Below, in pieces: positions 1 through 12,300 of a stretch of 64,000 nt of DNA. The stretch lies in the NCBI GenBank assembly GCA_964019055.1, contig OZ025221.1, positions 6,788,468 through 6,852,467 on the forward strand. The letters run 5' to 3'. The notes below the pieces were generated by a model. It ran no database searches and was not told the origin of the DNA. It worked only from the letters and a program-made list of their open reading frames with translations. Origin of the DNA: Anthopleura xanthogrammica. Lineage: Eukaryota > Cnidaria > Anthozoa > Actiniaria > Actiniidae. Within the stretch, counting starts at the first letter, position 1; each line of letters starts with the position of its first letter. Made by a program: the position numbers and the translations under genes.

Positions 1-2754
1 TAAGAAACTATCTTAGCGTGACTCACTTACTAGAAAGCGAAAAATAATTCATGTGATGCATCGAATTGACCCCACTTAGATTTATAACTCCCTACTGCAA
101 TAAATCAGCAAAATATCCGGGAAAACGTGGATACTTTCAAGAATATAAAGCAAAATTTTGAGGAGTTTAGCTGTGATTTGTTATTTTCACAGCGGAAGAG
201 AGTTTGTTTTGTTTACTTGAGTTCAAATTATGAATCGCCTCTCTTCACAGTCTAGACATTATAACCTATAAATGTATTATCGTGAGCATGAACTGAAATA
301 TTTCAACCTTAACTTAGGCCTCCCTACTTTATAAACTGATATTCCTCTAAATGTATATAAGTTTATAAGTTATCATTGAAATTTGGACAAGTTTTGGAGC
401 CGAAAAAATTGAGTCAAGAAAGCATTTCGTAGTGCGTACGCGCGGTTGGTTGGTCGGAAAGTGATGTCCCGCAGTTTAATGGCTTTCCTATAAAACTGCA
501 AGCACAGGCCAGAAACTAGGTTAAAGATGGAAACATCTGATCGGCGATTCCTCTTTTGTGTCGTAAACTCTGCTCCTAAATCGTGTTAATTTATACTGTT
601 CGCTTTCTCTGTAAACAAAGACAAATTGACACCTTTGCTCAATGTTCATATTCACTGTCAGTTCTCGAACACTGGCGGGTTCTTTAAAATATTTTTGACA
701 CATCTATTTGAATTAGGTACACAAATACGTACGACGGAAGTCCCTAATAAAGAAAAACTTTCTAATGTGGCGTGGCTTAAAAAATTAGAGCCTCTTTTCT
801 CATAAAGATAAGCTGAGAAACAGATGTTATTCGAGCCTTTGCTTTTCACTGATCTCGACCCTTGCGGTGGAATCAAGTTTCATGAATAGAAATTAGAATA
901 ATCATTATTTTCCTCAATGAAATTCTGTTGCTACGAAAATTATTTTTATTTCTTTCCATTTTATATCGTTCCATTATTATTTTTTCTTTTCAAAGTTCGT
1001 GCCGAAGACATGGGGTAAATAGTTTATTGATGAGTAAGGCATGGTCCGGAACAACCAACCACATGTAGTATAGTCACAAACACTACAATGAGTCACTTCT
1101 TAATATTGATTTTGAGCGCTTTATGTAAAGTAGGGTGTTGTCTGTTTCATTTCGTGAGCAGAAATAAACATTATACATGTTTTGAGTGCTGAATATTAAA
1201 AAAGAAATTCATTTCTTGACTATCGTGTTTTTATGCACAAGGATTGGCAAGGAAAAATGGATTGTGTATTATCGCATGCTTTATCGTGCAGATAACCATC
1301 AATATATACTTTTATGAGCAGCCAGTCATATTTGTAGGAAATTAAAAACGTAGAATTCGATTAATCTTTTGATGACATCTGATATATGATGTGTCTGGAA
1401 AACTGTAAAGTTGATTTCGCTGGTCACATAGGTACCTAACTTGTCTGACCTGATGAAAATGAATTTCACTAACTAGTAACATGTGCTTCAAGTGAACAAC
1501 AGTTTATTATTACTAGTGATTAATTAGAATAGTTTGGTCAATAGTTTGTTGTGTGATATGATATTGTGTCTAGTGGTCCATTGTTCTTGGATAATCAACA
1601 ACCAGCACTGAACACGTGGTTCACGGGTAAAGGCATATAGCACTTAACACGTACTGCCTGCTCACTTAATCATTAAATTTTCAATAGATTCTTATAAATA
1701 ATCTAAATCCTGGAAAACTTTTGATCAGTGTCGCAACACTCAAAAATATAATATTTTTTGTTTTTTTAGTTATTGTTCATGAATTGAAATTTTAATTTGA
1801 GATTATGTATGCATATACACAGAGTATTATGTATTGTTTCTTCACGTGGAAGACCCTCAAGGTATATAATACCCTCACTGGCTTCCCATGCTGGGAAACA
1901 TATGCCTGTATACACTACATCCATGTATAGGAATTTTGACTTCAATAGGAAAGTTTGTAGCTCTATTAAAGATCAATTGTAGGTATTATTCTAATGGGTT
2001 GGCTATTTGTGTGATTTTGTTTGAAAAAGCAAATTAATTGAAAATTTGCATAATCAAATATGCAGCCAATTTAGGGTGTGAATATTTTGAGCCATTTGCC
2101 TATAAGCTTTATTTAATTCAATTGATCTAAAATAGTAGAAAAATCCTAGGGTTTCTCAATCACTGTACATCTTGTACTGAAAATTTCAGTTAATATTTTT
2201 TTCTATGTATTTGGTATTTACAAACTCATTTTTAATGCGTAGAGGATATTACATGGTGGCGCCAAGATGTGAAGTCTATAACTTCAAGTGGTGAAAATAT
2301 TTCACAAGTGTGCACAGTGAACAAGTGAAATTTTTTTCATCACTGGCAGATAAACTTCATATCTTCTTGCCAATGTGCAATTTTCTTTTCTATTTTATAT
2401 CCACAAATAAACTATGCAAAGCCCGTTAAAGTGAGCGGGAAAATATTGGAAGTGCATGACGTCATTGATTTCTTGTTGTGTAAGAATCTGGAAAATTTAT
2501 GTCACTGAGGTCCCAGATGTAATCTGTGTTAAAAAAATACAAGTGGTATATTTTACAGTAAAACACTAGTGTTGATATAATAAATGGTTTTATGTACCAT
2601 GCATTAATATTTACACACACACTCAGTGCAAGTGTTATGTAATCATGTATCACATTTGCATCCAGTTTAGGAAGTGCTCATAACATGATTTATGGCATGT
2701 GGACTGTTTACGTTTAAGGCATCTTTTCAGTCCACTGATCAGCAAGTGTACTTA
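1..2754. other. Region upstream of the first confident Sidekick exon; no gene identified
   Basis: AT-rich sequence with only short open frames (61-72 codons) that show no recognisable domain. It is expected to hold the 5' part of the Sidekick gene (first intron, possibly signal-peptide exon and 5' UTR), but no promoter or CpG-rich start region could be recognised. One candidate signal-peptide exon is listed separately at 1088-1124. Confidence 0.5.
1088..1124 (+). CDS. Candidate signal-peptide exon of the Sidekick gene (speculative)
   Basis: An ATG at 1088 opens a short frame encoding a hydrophobic stretch (MSHFLILILSAL). It runs into a GTAAAG donor at 1125 after the first base of a codon. 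That phase-1 end would join in frame to the first Ig exon at 3080, giving a Tyr codon at the junction. This is what an adhesion-receptor signal exon should look like, but the donor is weak, the exon is very short, and a leucine at the predicted -1 cleavage position is not ideal. The true first exon may lie upstream of the window. Confidence 0.22.
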
Positions 2755-2981
2755 TAGTCTCCTTCACAGTTCCCTGCACCATCTTGAAAGGTCAGCTGTG
2801 CCTTAATTTGCATCAAAGTAAGACGAAGGGTGAGCTTGCAATGATAGAGAACGTTTTTAACACCTTGGAGCTGAATTATTCACATGACTGTCTCTATCAT
2901 TTCAAGCTCACCATTTGTCTTGCTTCGATGCAAAGGCATGGCTACCTTTGAAGATGGCACAGGGAACTGTGAAGGGGACTA
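2755..2981. repeat. Foldback (MITE-like) element, arms of about 95 bp
   Basis: The left arm (about 2755-2850) is the imperfect reverse complement of the right arm (about 2891-2981), with a short spacer. Both arms contain the same AAGCTCACC and TTCACAGTTCCCTG words in opposite orientation. A half copy of the arm recurs at 44385-44463. It lies just upstream of the first Ig exon and is presumably intronic. Confidence 0.7.
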
Positions 2982-3079
2982 TTTTGTGACTCTGCATGAA
3001 TGCCCAAAATTGCTGAAAAATTCCACTCTTTTATATTGTAATTTTGTTAATTTTTATGATTTAATTTTTTTTTTTACAG

Positions 3080-3388
3080 ATAAGCCTCCATCATTCATTT
3101 TAAATAGTAGCTTACCAGCAGATAGTATTGGAGTAATAGCAGAAGGAAATACAGTAACATTTTCATGCCGAGCAGACGGCAATGGTCAATACACATATTC
3201 TTATATTGCTACTAATTTGAATGGAAGCCCAAGAAATCTCAACCTTGATTCAAGATATTCAATACATCAAGATGGCCGGCTTGTGATTACTAATGCTCAA
3301 CATGCTAAGGATGATGGGTACTATCACTGTGTTGCAAGGAATAATTATGGAGCTGCTATATCGAGGAAGGCTAAACTTCGCATTGCTT
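3080..3388 (+). CDS. SDK: Sidekick exon: Ig domain 1
   Basis: A single phase 1-1 exon after a long pyrimidine tract, ending at a GTAAGT donor. It has the B-strand Cys (FSCRADG) and F-strand Cys (GYYHCVARN). The usual C-strand Trp is replaced by Tyr in YSYIATN. The open frame that extends 5' to 2884 is intronic: it has no splice support and overlaps a foldback element. Confidence 0.88.
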
Positions 3389-6300
3389 GTAAGTGTCCCT
3401 AACAGTACAAATATACCACAAGGGCATCACAAGGGGGTTTTAGGGTGCCTATGATTCCCCCCCCCCCCAAGTCAGTAACATGTGGTAAAGAGGAGAGAGC
3501 TATAAGACACTGGTGTATGACCCCATTAACTACACCCCTTTTTTTGTTCAGCATTCCAGAAGAGACAAACAAAATGGTGGCTTTTTGGGTTTGTGCACTC
3601 CCCTTTGGAAAATCTTGGCTACACCCCTGAGTTTTTAGTTTTAGTTATATCCCAATTATGTATCTAGAGAGAACTAATGATGTATCTAGGGAGGAGAACT
3701 AATGATGTGTTTTAAACATATGTTGTGCAGAGGGGGTCTGACTCACTCGCTTTCCATAGTGGCTTTAGTCCTCCCCCCCGGTATTTCAGAAAATTTCAGC
3801 GAAAGAGATTGTCAAGACACATTACACATAGATATACAAAGTGAACCACCACCACATTTCAAACATCTCTATCTTGGTGCCTTAATGACTAAAACATACC
3901 CTTTATTATAATGGCTTCTTTACTCAACCATTTATTTTGTCACTAACATTTTAACTTTTTATTTAAAGATCTCACCATTCCAAGTAGTCCTGTAAGCCCT
4001 ATAACCAATTTAGCTATTGAGTATGACAGCTACAAGTTTACCCACTCCTTGACAGACACCTTCCCAGGCTACCCAAACACAACCTACATATGGAAAAAAA
4101 GTGATGCAGCCATTATAGAGGATAAACGCATCGGCATTTCACAGGCTGGCAATTTATATATTGCATACCTTCAGTTGAGTGATCTTGGAACTTATACTTC
4201 TGATGTTAAAAATACTGTCACCTCAACGAACTACAGCAGGCCAGCTGTTACACTCAACTTGAGACGTATACGTAAGTTCATCATTTGCATCATGATACTG
4301 TAATACAAGCAAAAAAATAGTGCAACTTATCTTGCGTTGCAAGTTGCGGAGTAACCACCCATGCAACCACAAAATTTTGTTGCATGACTTACAAAGAAAA
4401 TTTGTTGTGCGCGTGATGGTAATACAGCTGTACAAGCAACATTCACTCTGCAGCTTGCAAAGCAACAATGATGTGATTTTGTTGCTTGTATTACTAACTG
4501 TACCTTTAGCAAAAAGTATGTTTTAATAATTACAGGCAGCTGAATTGCTAAGTGCAAGTGGTTTGGGGAGGGGGGAGGGGGGAGGGATCATTCGTCAGTG
4601 AAGTTATTGAGGAATGACCCTCTCCCATGAGAAATTCTAAATATGCTACCAGTATGACAATGTATGACATGGGCCAAGATAAAAATTAATGTGTTATCTT
4701 TTTATTGCTTTAGATGATAAATGGAAGGTAAAAGTTTCCATTGTAATGTGAAGCATAAAAGCTGCAAATTATGTTTCAATAGACCCCTTGCAGCACGTCA
4801 GAATGCAGCCCAATTTGGAGGGCAAAACAAAATAATTTCAAACTCCTGAAAATTGGAAACTAGATTTATTGTTAATTGCCCTCCAAATTGAGCTGCATTC
4901 TGCAAGGGGTCTATAATAGGCAAACTGAGTGTTACCTTTTGTTCAAATCCTTTAGTTCTGTGTTAAATTTTTTTAATACAGATATATTGGAGCCACCATC
5001 CTTAAAATCAATTATTATGCTGGGTCCTCTCACTAAAGATGCTGTACATGGCAAAAAAGAGAGTGTATTGTTTGAATGCTTTGCCCATGGCAAGTAAGTA
5101 AACTTAGTTCACATGAATCATATATATATGTGAGCTGGCCGGGTATTTGCAGGAAATTTCCCATTCCTTTTAGTAAAAACTCTTTGTACATGTGCATAAT
5201 TATCAAGTGCTTAGTTTTCACCATGTTGGATAACAAATATATGAATATCTTTTTTCAAATTTGCTTGAGTGAGCAATGAAACAATGGTTTCAAGTTGAGG
5301 TTGGACTTGACTAAATTTATGAAAAGATCAAGTACAGCCTCGTCTCAGAGCCATTGTCTCGTGGTGCACTCAAGGTCTATAGACACTAGCTCTTTCCTAC
5401 ACCATTCCCGCCTTCTTTCACCTTGAACCACGTGACTTGTAGTATAATATACAACTACTATGATTTCAGACCAATGCCTACTATAACATGGAGGAAAGGT
5501 GGTCAAGTTATCTCATCTAGTGCTAAATACAACATACGAGACTACAACAAAAGACTAACGATCAAAGATGTTGTATCCAGTGACCAGGATGTTTATTCAT
5601 GTCATGTCAACAACCCGAAAAGTGCTGGAGCTGGTACAAGAAGTGCAAGTCTAACTGTCTATGGTAAGTGAATATTGTTTTACTAGCTTACAATCGCAAT
5701 AAGCTTCAAGCTCGAAGCTCTTGTATAAAAACTTATATACTCTTACGATGTAAGGCCTATTTCTTAATCTAGTTTTGTTTTGGTTCTAACGCGAAAACTT
5801 AGAATTTTGGCGAGGAATGTACTGAAGCACTGGCTTTCCAGTTAACAAAACTTCGTGCAGCTTTTATTTGAGAACGAAACGATCGTCAGATTTTTATTGT
5901 AAACCTCAGTATTAAAAGTTCTATTCACAAGGAATTGTGTTAAAGTACGATATTAGGTTTAAAGTTGTTGCTTTCAAAGCTCAAATTCGAACTATGTAAG
6001 CTTATAGAAGAACCAAAAATTTAAGGGGAATGCGTTCGTAACCTTAGTTTTTCTGAATTATTCCAACTTTCTTACCTTATTTTCTGCTTTTTTTCGATCT
6101 TCCAGAAGATTGCCAGTGGTTGTTCTTCAAAAAGAGGAGGAAATATTGAATCTGTTAGTGTACTTATTTTCAAAAAGTCCCTTTAAAAACCAGAAATGAT
6201 CGCATTTTTCCTCATTCAGCGTTGTAGCAGGACAAGATGCCACGCGCGTCTCTTACTAATTATGTATGCAAATATTTCGAAAATGGCGCGAAATTCTCTA

Positions 6301-9300
6301 AATGTTATTGGCTCATATACTGTCGTAAGCGTCACTCCCTTTTTTCGTGGATAGCGTTTTTAATTAACTAAAGTTAGTTATTCATCTTTTTATTACAGTC
6401 CCACCAACATTTACCACAAAACCGAACGATGCATCACAAAGAGTTCTAAAATCTACAAAGTTCAGCTGCTCCGCCACAGGAAACCCACCACCTCAAATTA
6501 ATTGGTACCATAATGGTGAACTTGTAACAGCAGGAAGTAGTGCTCGTAAAACTATCACTAATAACGAGTTGACTATCAGTTCCCTAATCGATAACGACCG
6601 TGGGGTGGTTCAGTGCGTGGCGTGGAACAAGGCTGGTCACGTGATAGCATCAGCAAAGCTTACTATCCAAGGTAAACGGATAATCCATTGGCCTTTGGGT
6701 CTTCCCGTGCATCCCCCCCCCCCTTTTAGGTACGGGCCTGCAAATAGATCAGCTATGTTCTGTTCTCTGATAAACTTAGACAGAACTGGAGCTGTAGTAT
6801 AGCCAAAGTGTTTTAAACTTTGGAAAATGCAATAATAATTCTAATATATTTTCTATTAAGGTGTTCCTGTTTGGATCGATGTACCACCCAAAGATCACAA
6901 AGCAACATTAGGAGAGACCGTTGAATTAACTTGCCAGGCAAGAGGCACCACAACGCCAACGATTACATGGAAAAAAGATGGCACCTTTATCCAGCTCGAT
7001 GCTCCTGGTTCCCGCTTTCATGTCAAGTCTTCTGGCTCCATCCAGATAACAAATACTCAAAAGTCCGATTCAGGAAAATACACTTGTGTTGCATCAACAC
7101 CTGAAGGCTCCAAGAATGCCACTGCTTATCTGAAAATATTAAGTAAGTACTCGAGCCAGCAAGGATTGCATGATTGAGTTTAGTAGTTTTTGAGCTAGAT
7201 CAGGGCCAAACATTGACTGAGTAAATTGGAAAAAAAAATCATTTTTTTAAGGGTAAATAAAATAATGATCAGCGTTGGACCGTGTACTTAATCAGTCGTC
7301 TTTCTTAAGGTTCGGACACACGGTGCAACATGGCGCGCAATATTGCAGGCAATGTTGCTGAGAGAGGATCGTTTTCTACTTGAGCAACATTAATTGCGTG
7401 CAACAAATTGCAACGTGTGGCATGGCTCGCAACATCGATTACCTTGCGAGCGTGCGTGCTTCCTTGCATTCGTTGCGCCGCCGTAATCCATGGCGCCACG
7501 AATGTTGTCTGTGTTACCAGTGACCATTAGAAACTGAATGACTCATGGGATGATAACTGAACTGCCAGAAAGACGGCACATGGTCAAGAAAAACAATATT
7601 CACACATGTCAACTGTTATTCCAGGTAAAACAAGCATCTCAGTTCCACTACCCAGTACCATATATGCTGTAAAAGGTCAGCCAAAGGCTCTGGCGTTCCA
7701 AGTTACACGAGACCAAGGCGTTGACGTGTCGTTCTCGTGGACCAAAGATGGCTCGTCAATCACGGACTCTAGATTCCCAATCCTGGCCAATGGTTCGCTG
7801 TATATCACTCGTGTGCAAGACTCAGACGCTGGCACTTACAAGTGTGTTGTGACTTCGCCTCTTGGTAATGCATCTACAAGTGGAAGAATGGTTGTACAAG
7901 GTTGGTCTGTTTGTCTGTCTGTCTGTCTGTCGGTCTTTTTTCTTAGCATTATTTGCACTGTGATTGACGAATCAGTCATCTTTCTTTTGCGGGTTTGGCT
8001 TTTATCGACCATAAGCTGGCTCCTACACTAGGTGCCAGAATCTCTTTAGGCTTCTGCCATGGAGCACTGGAGCAAAAGGGTCTCTGGCACCCACGGCGCC
8101 ATCATATGATCCAAACTCACGGTTACCCATAGCGTTTGCATATAATCCACCTGCCCAAAAACTACTGTATATTGCAGTCTAGGCAAACAAATGGCAAACA
8201 AATGAATCATTTTGTTTCTTAGAAGCACCACTGAGTCCAACAAGACCTGTGGTGGTCCAGATCCAGACCACCTCGGTTCGACTGTCCTGGCAACCGCCTG
8301 GGTACGACGGGAACAGTGGCATTATATCTTACAAAGTTGAATCCATGAAAGATGGTGGCGTATGGAAGGCTGCTTTGGAAAACATTAACCCTTCATCGCA
8401 TGTGACAGCAGTCGTGACAGGTTAGTAGTCAGTTAGGTAGCTGATAGGCACCTTGACATGTTCTTGTGCCAATATTTCTCGGTTTTTGACACGTGTTTGT
8501 GGAAACAAAGATTATTCCATTTGGTTGGGTAAACAGCAAGATTGTAAAATCCTCGTGAATTATGTTTGGCACATCAGACAATGTGCACAATAAATGCGAT
8601 ATTTGCCATCAGTGCACCGATATTTGGTTAATGACAATTCTGATCTGATCACTGCAGGTCTGTCTCCTAACACTCGGTATAAATTCCGTGTACGAGCTGT
8701 CAATAGTGTAGGAGTTGGTCTTCCCAGTGATGCTACTGCTTATGTAACTACATACTCTGCACGTAAGTAACATGATTCATTTTTATAATGCTTTATCAGT
8801 GTAGAGTTGCATTCTACACGAGAAGATCAAGAACTCTTACAGTATTATACTCAGCAACTAGAACTCGATCGCGACTTCCGACTTCCGACATCCGACTCGC
8901 GTTTCACGACTCATCCCTCGTTCAAAACCATTATCTAACTAAATTCTAGACGTAGTTACAATCGATTGACCAAACATACGTGCATCCCAGCTCCTTAGGA
9001 AGAACTTATTAGAACACTGGATGGAGTTATCAAAAAATGACCAGCAAGCATCTTGCCCCAGTGCAAATGATAAGCTGCAGTCAAAAAAAGGAATTATTAT
9101 TAAGATACTTTTTCTGCCATTTTCAGCTCCTTCACAACCTCCAAATAATGTATATGCCACGTCAGCAAGCACTGAGTCAATCCTTGTTCAGTGGAAGGTA
9201 TGTTGTGTTATACACGAATATGATATTATGTTATTATTAAAATTATGTTATTGCTGGGTTTCACTTGACGTCATTTCCTGTCTCATGCGGAATGTTCATC

Positions 9301-12300
9301 AAATGAATCGCAAGTTTTCATTAGAATTCTTTCTGGCTGACAGCACATGGTGGTCAGTGTTTGACCACCATTTGGAACACCAAATAGGATTCAAAGACAA
9401 TTATAAGCTGATTGAAATTTAGGCTACAAGCAAGTTTTTTTTTTTTCAGGCGCCACCAGCTGATACCCATAATGGCCAATTGCAAGGCTATCGAATCGCC
9501 TACCGACAGTCTGGTATCCAAGGCAGCTCTTTTGCCATCAAGGATATTACCGATGCACTTGCTACCAGAGGCACAATAACTGGATTGCTGAGATGGAATG
9601 AATACGAAATAAAAGTGCAGGCCTATAATAGTGCTGGTGCTGGTCCTTTTAGTCAAGCTATTCTTCGTATGACTGGGGAAGGAGGTATGCAATATTTAAT
9701 ATAAGAGGGTCAAGCATTGATCCTTGAGGAACACCAAAGGTTATCATGAATTCAGTGCTGCAATGCTTTAGTTTGTACCCAAAGATAATCTTACCCCATT
9801 TATTAAAGTTTTATACTATGTACTGCTATCTTTAACCTTGTATAATCATTTGACTTTGTTTTACTCACACAGCTCCTGGTGCTCCTGTTCAGAATCTTAA
9901 GATCGTTAGGATCAATCCAAGCTCGGTCGAACTACAATGGGAGCCTCCACCACAGAAACAATGGAATGGCAATCTAAAACATTATAAGGTAAAAGTCTCC
10001 TAGGACTCCACTGAATCGTACTTTTTACCTGCATTTTTCATGGATACGATGATCGTTAAAGGTGCGGACGCACGATGCGATTTTCTATGCGACGTTGCAT
10101 GCGACGTCACGAAAACTAGATCGTGTGACCACCCGCGCAACGTTAGGTTCACACAGTGTGGTTCGTAGAACTCGTTTCTACTTTTTGCGACGTCGCCGGT
10201 GACGTCGCATGCAACCGCGTCGTACGGGTGGTCACACGGTGCGATCAAGTTTTCGCGACGTCAATACGATCTTTGTTTTCGCCTCCAATTTCTATCTGGT
10301 GACCCCCAAAAAGCACTGGGAAAAGAAACTCTCCAAAAAGCGTACTTCACGGAACCTGTGCTTAAATAACTTATTTTATTCTTTTCATTCTCTAGCTCCA
10401 AGCCTGGAAACCAAGTACTCCCAAAGCGATCGTTGTACAAACTGTCAATCATGACAGTAGCCAATTGGTACAACGCGGTACTTTATCAAACTTGAAAGAG
10501 TACACTTACTACGAGATGATTGTTATAGCTGTAAATGGCGCTGGTGATAGTCCCAAAAGTACCAAGCTGTTGGTAAAAACACAACAAGGATGTAAGCACA
10601 TATCATATCTGTTCTATCATAGATGGTTGAAACATTGTGGCGCGCAATTATCCCCTGATTCATGTTGATATATTTTTCCTTTTGCTCCTCAGTACCTGAC
10701 GCTGTGTCATCTCTCAGCATCTCTGAAGTATATTCTGATGGATTTCGAGTAAACTGGGGTCGTCCCACCCATGTGAATGGGTTACTTGTCGCGTACGAGG
10801 TCCAGTATTGGCGCAATGACTCCAAATCACTGACGTTCAGAAAGGAACCCATTAAAAACGATTCCTTGGCGTATGTGTCTACGGGGTTAATCCCAAGAAC
10901 ATTGTATACGGTTAACGTTGCCGCGGAGACAGCAGCTGGTCTGGGGAGTTTTAGATGGTTGAATGTCAGAACCGTGGATTCACCAAGTAAGTTTACCTGT
11001 TATTCTACCTACCAACCTACCTCCTACCTACCTACCTACCTACCTACCTACCTACCTACCTACCTACCTACCCACCCACCCACCCACCCACCCACCCACC
11101 CACCCACCTACGTACATTTCGAAGAACTTAACAATTGATTGGTTTATTTCAGTTCATCCTGAACCCCCATCTAATCTTGAAGTCGTCGAGACACGAGCTT
11201 GGGAGGTCCTCCTTCGATGGACCCCAGGATTTTCTGGTCGAGCGCCAATTACGATGTACAAAATTGAATACAACAACGATTCGTTTTACGAACCTATAAC
11301 AGCCAAGTGGAATACAGGACTGACCGTCCGTGATGCCCATAAAGTCTATCAGCTTTTTCCTCTTGTGGTTCCACATCTAAGACCTCATACTGAGTACCGC
11401 TTTCGTGTCATCGCCATAAATAGAGTTGGCCCAAGTCCTCCGAGTAATGTCTCACAAAGCGTGACAACACTTGAAGCTGGTAAGGGTTTGATGATAGATT
11501 TATAGACCTTTCACGAGCAATGAAAGTGTTAAAGATGTGGTTATGCCAGGGAAACCATAGGGAACCCGGCTGCGGAGCGTGAGCACTGAGCAAAAAGTAA
11601 CAATATTTTTTTGTCTGATATGGGTTACCTGTGCCTTGGATGACACGTATTAGAATCATATGAGCACCACATAAAACGAGTCTTCGCTGCTGTAATGTTC
11701 CTGTAACCGTAGCGGCCCTTACATGATCTTGTTTTCTTTTAATATTCACAGCACCATCATTGCCTCCAAGTGATTTGAAAGTGCATTCACGTAAAAACGC
11801 AGATGAACTGGAGATAAGTTGGACGGTAAGTACATTGAGGAAAATAGCATTCTAAAGAATAACAGCCCTTTTTTATTTCATGTGCTAAGAATATGAAAAA
11901 GCTCAAAGTCCTAGGAAAGACTCTCAAAAGAAATTTAAAGTGATGAGTCTGTGGTCCCAGTTCGAGATCTGGGGTGCTTACCATTTAAACTAATCCATCC
12001 GGCTGGAATGGTAAATCAGACAAAGTTCCGACAAATGGCACACGCGTCTACTGGAAGAACCGAAAAGAGCGGGAAAAGGGAATTACCTCAATTGGAAGAC
12101 CGAATTTTGCGAAATTTTCCGATCAGAATGACACATACCATTTGTTTTCCAACCAGAATTACCGGTTTTTACGGGTAAATGGTACTAACTACCGAGTGTG
12201 CTTACCTTACGTTCTCAAGAAAAACACTCACAGCACCTTTCTCCACCCACGTATATAAATGCGCACCAGGAACTGATTTTTTTTTTCAAGTATTAAGAAA

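Noticed and set aside
2884..3079. Extension of the first Ig exon upstream to an ATG at 2884
   Set aside because: The segment lies in a foldback element and is followed by a strong pyrimidine tract and acceptor at 3078-3079, so it is intronic.
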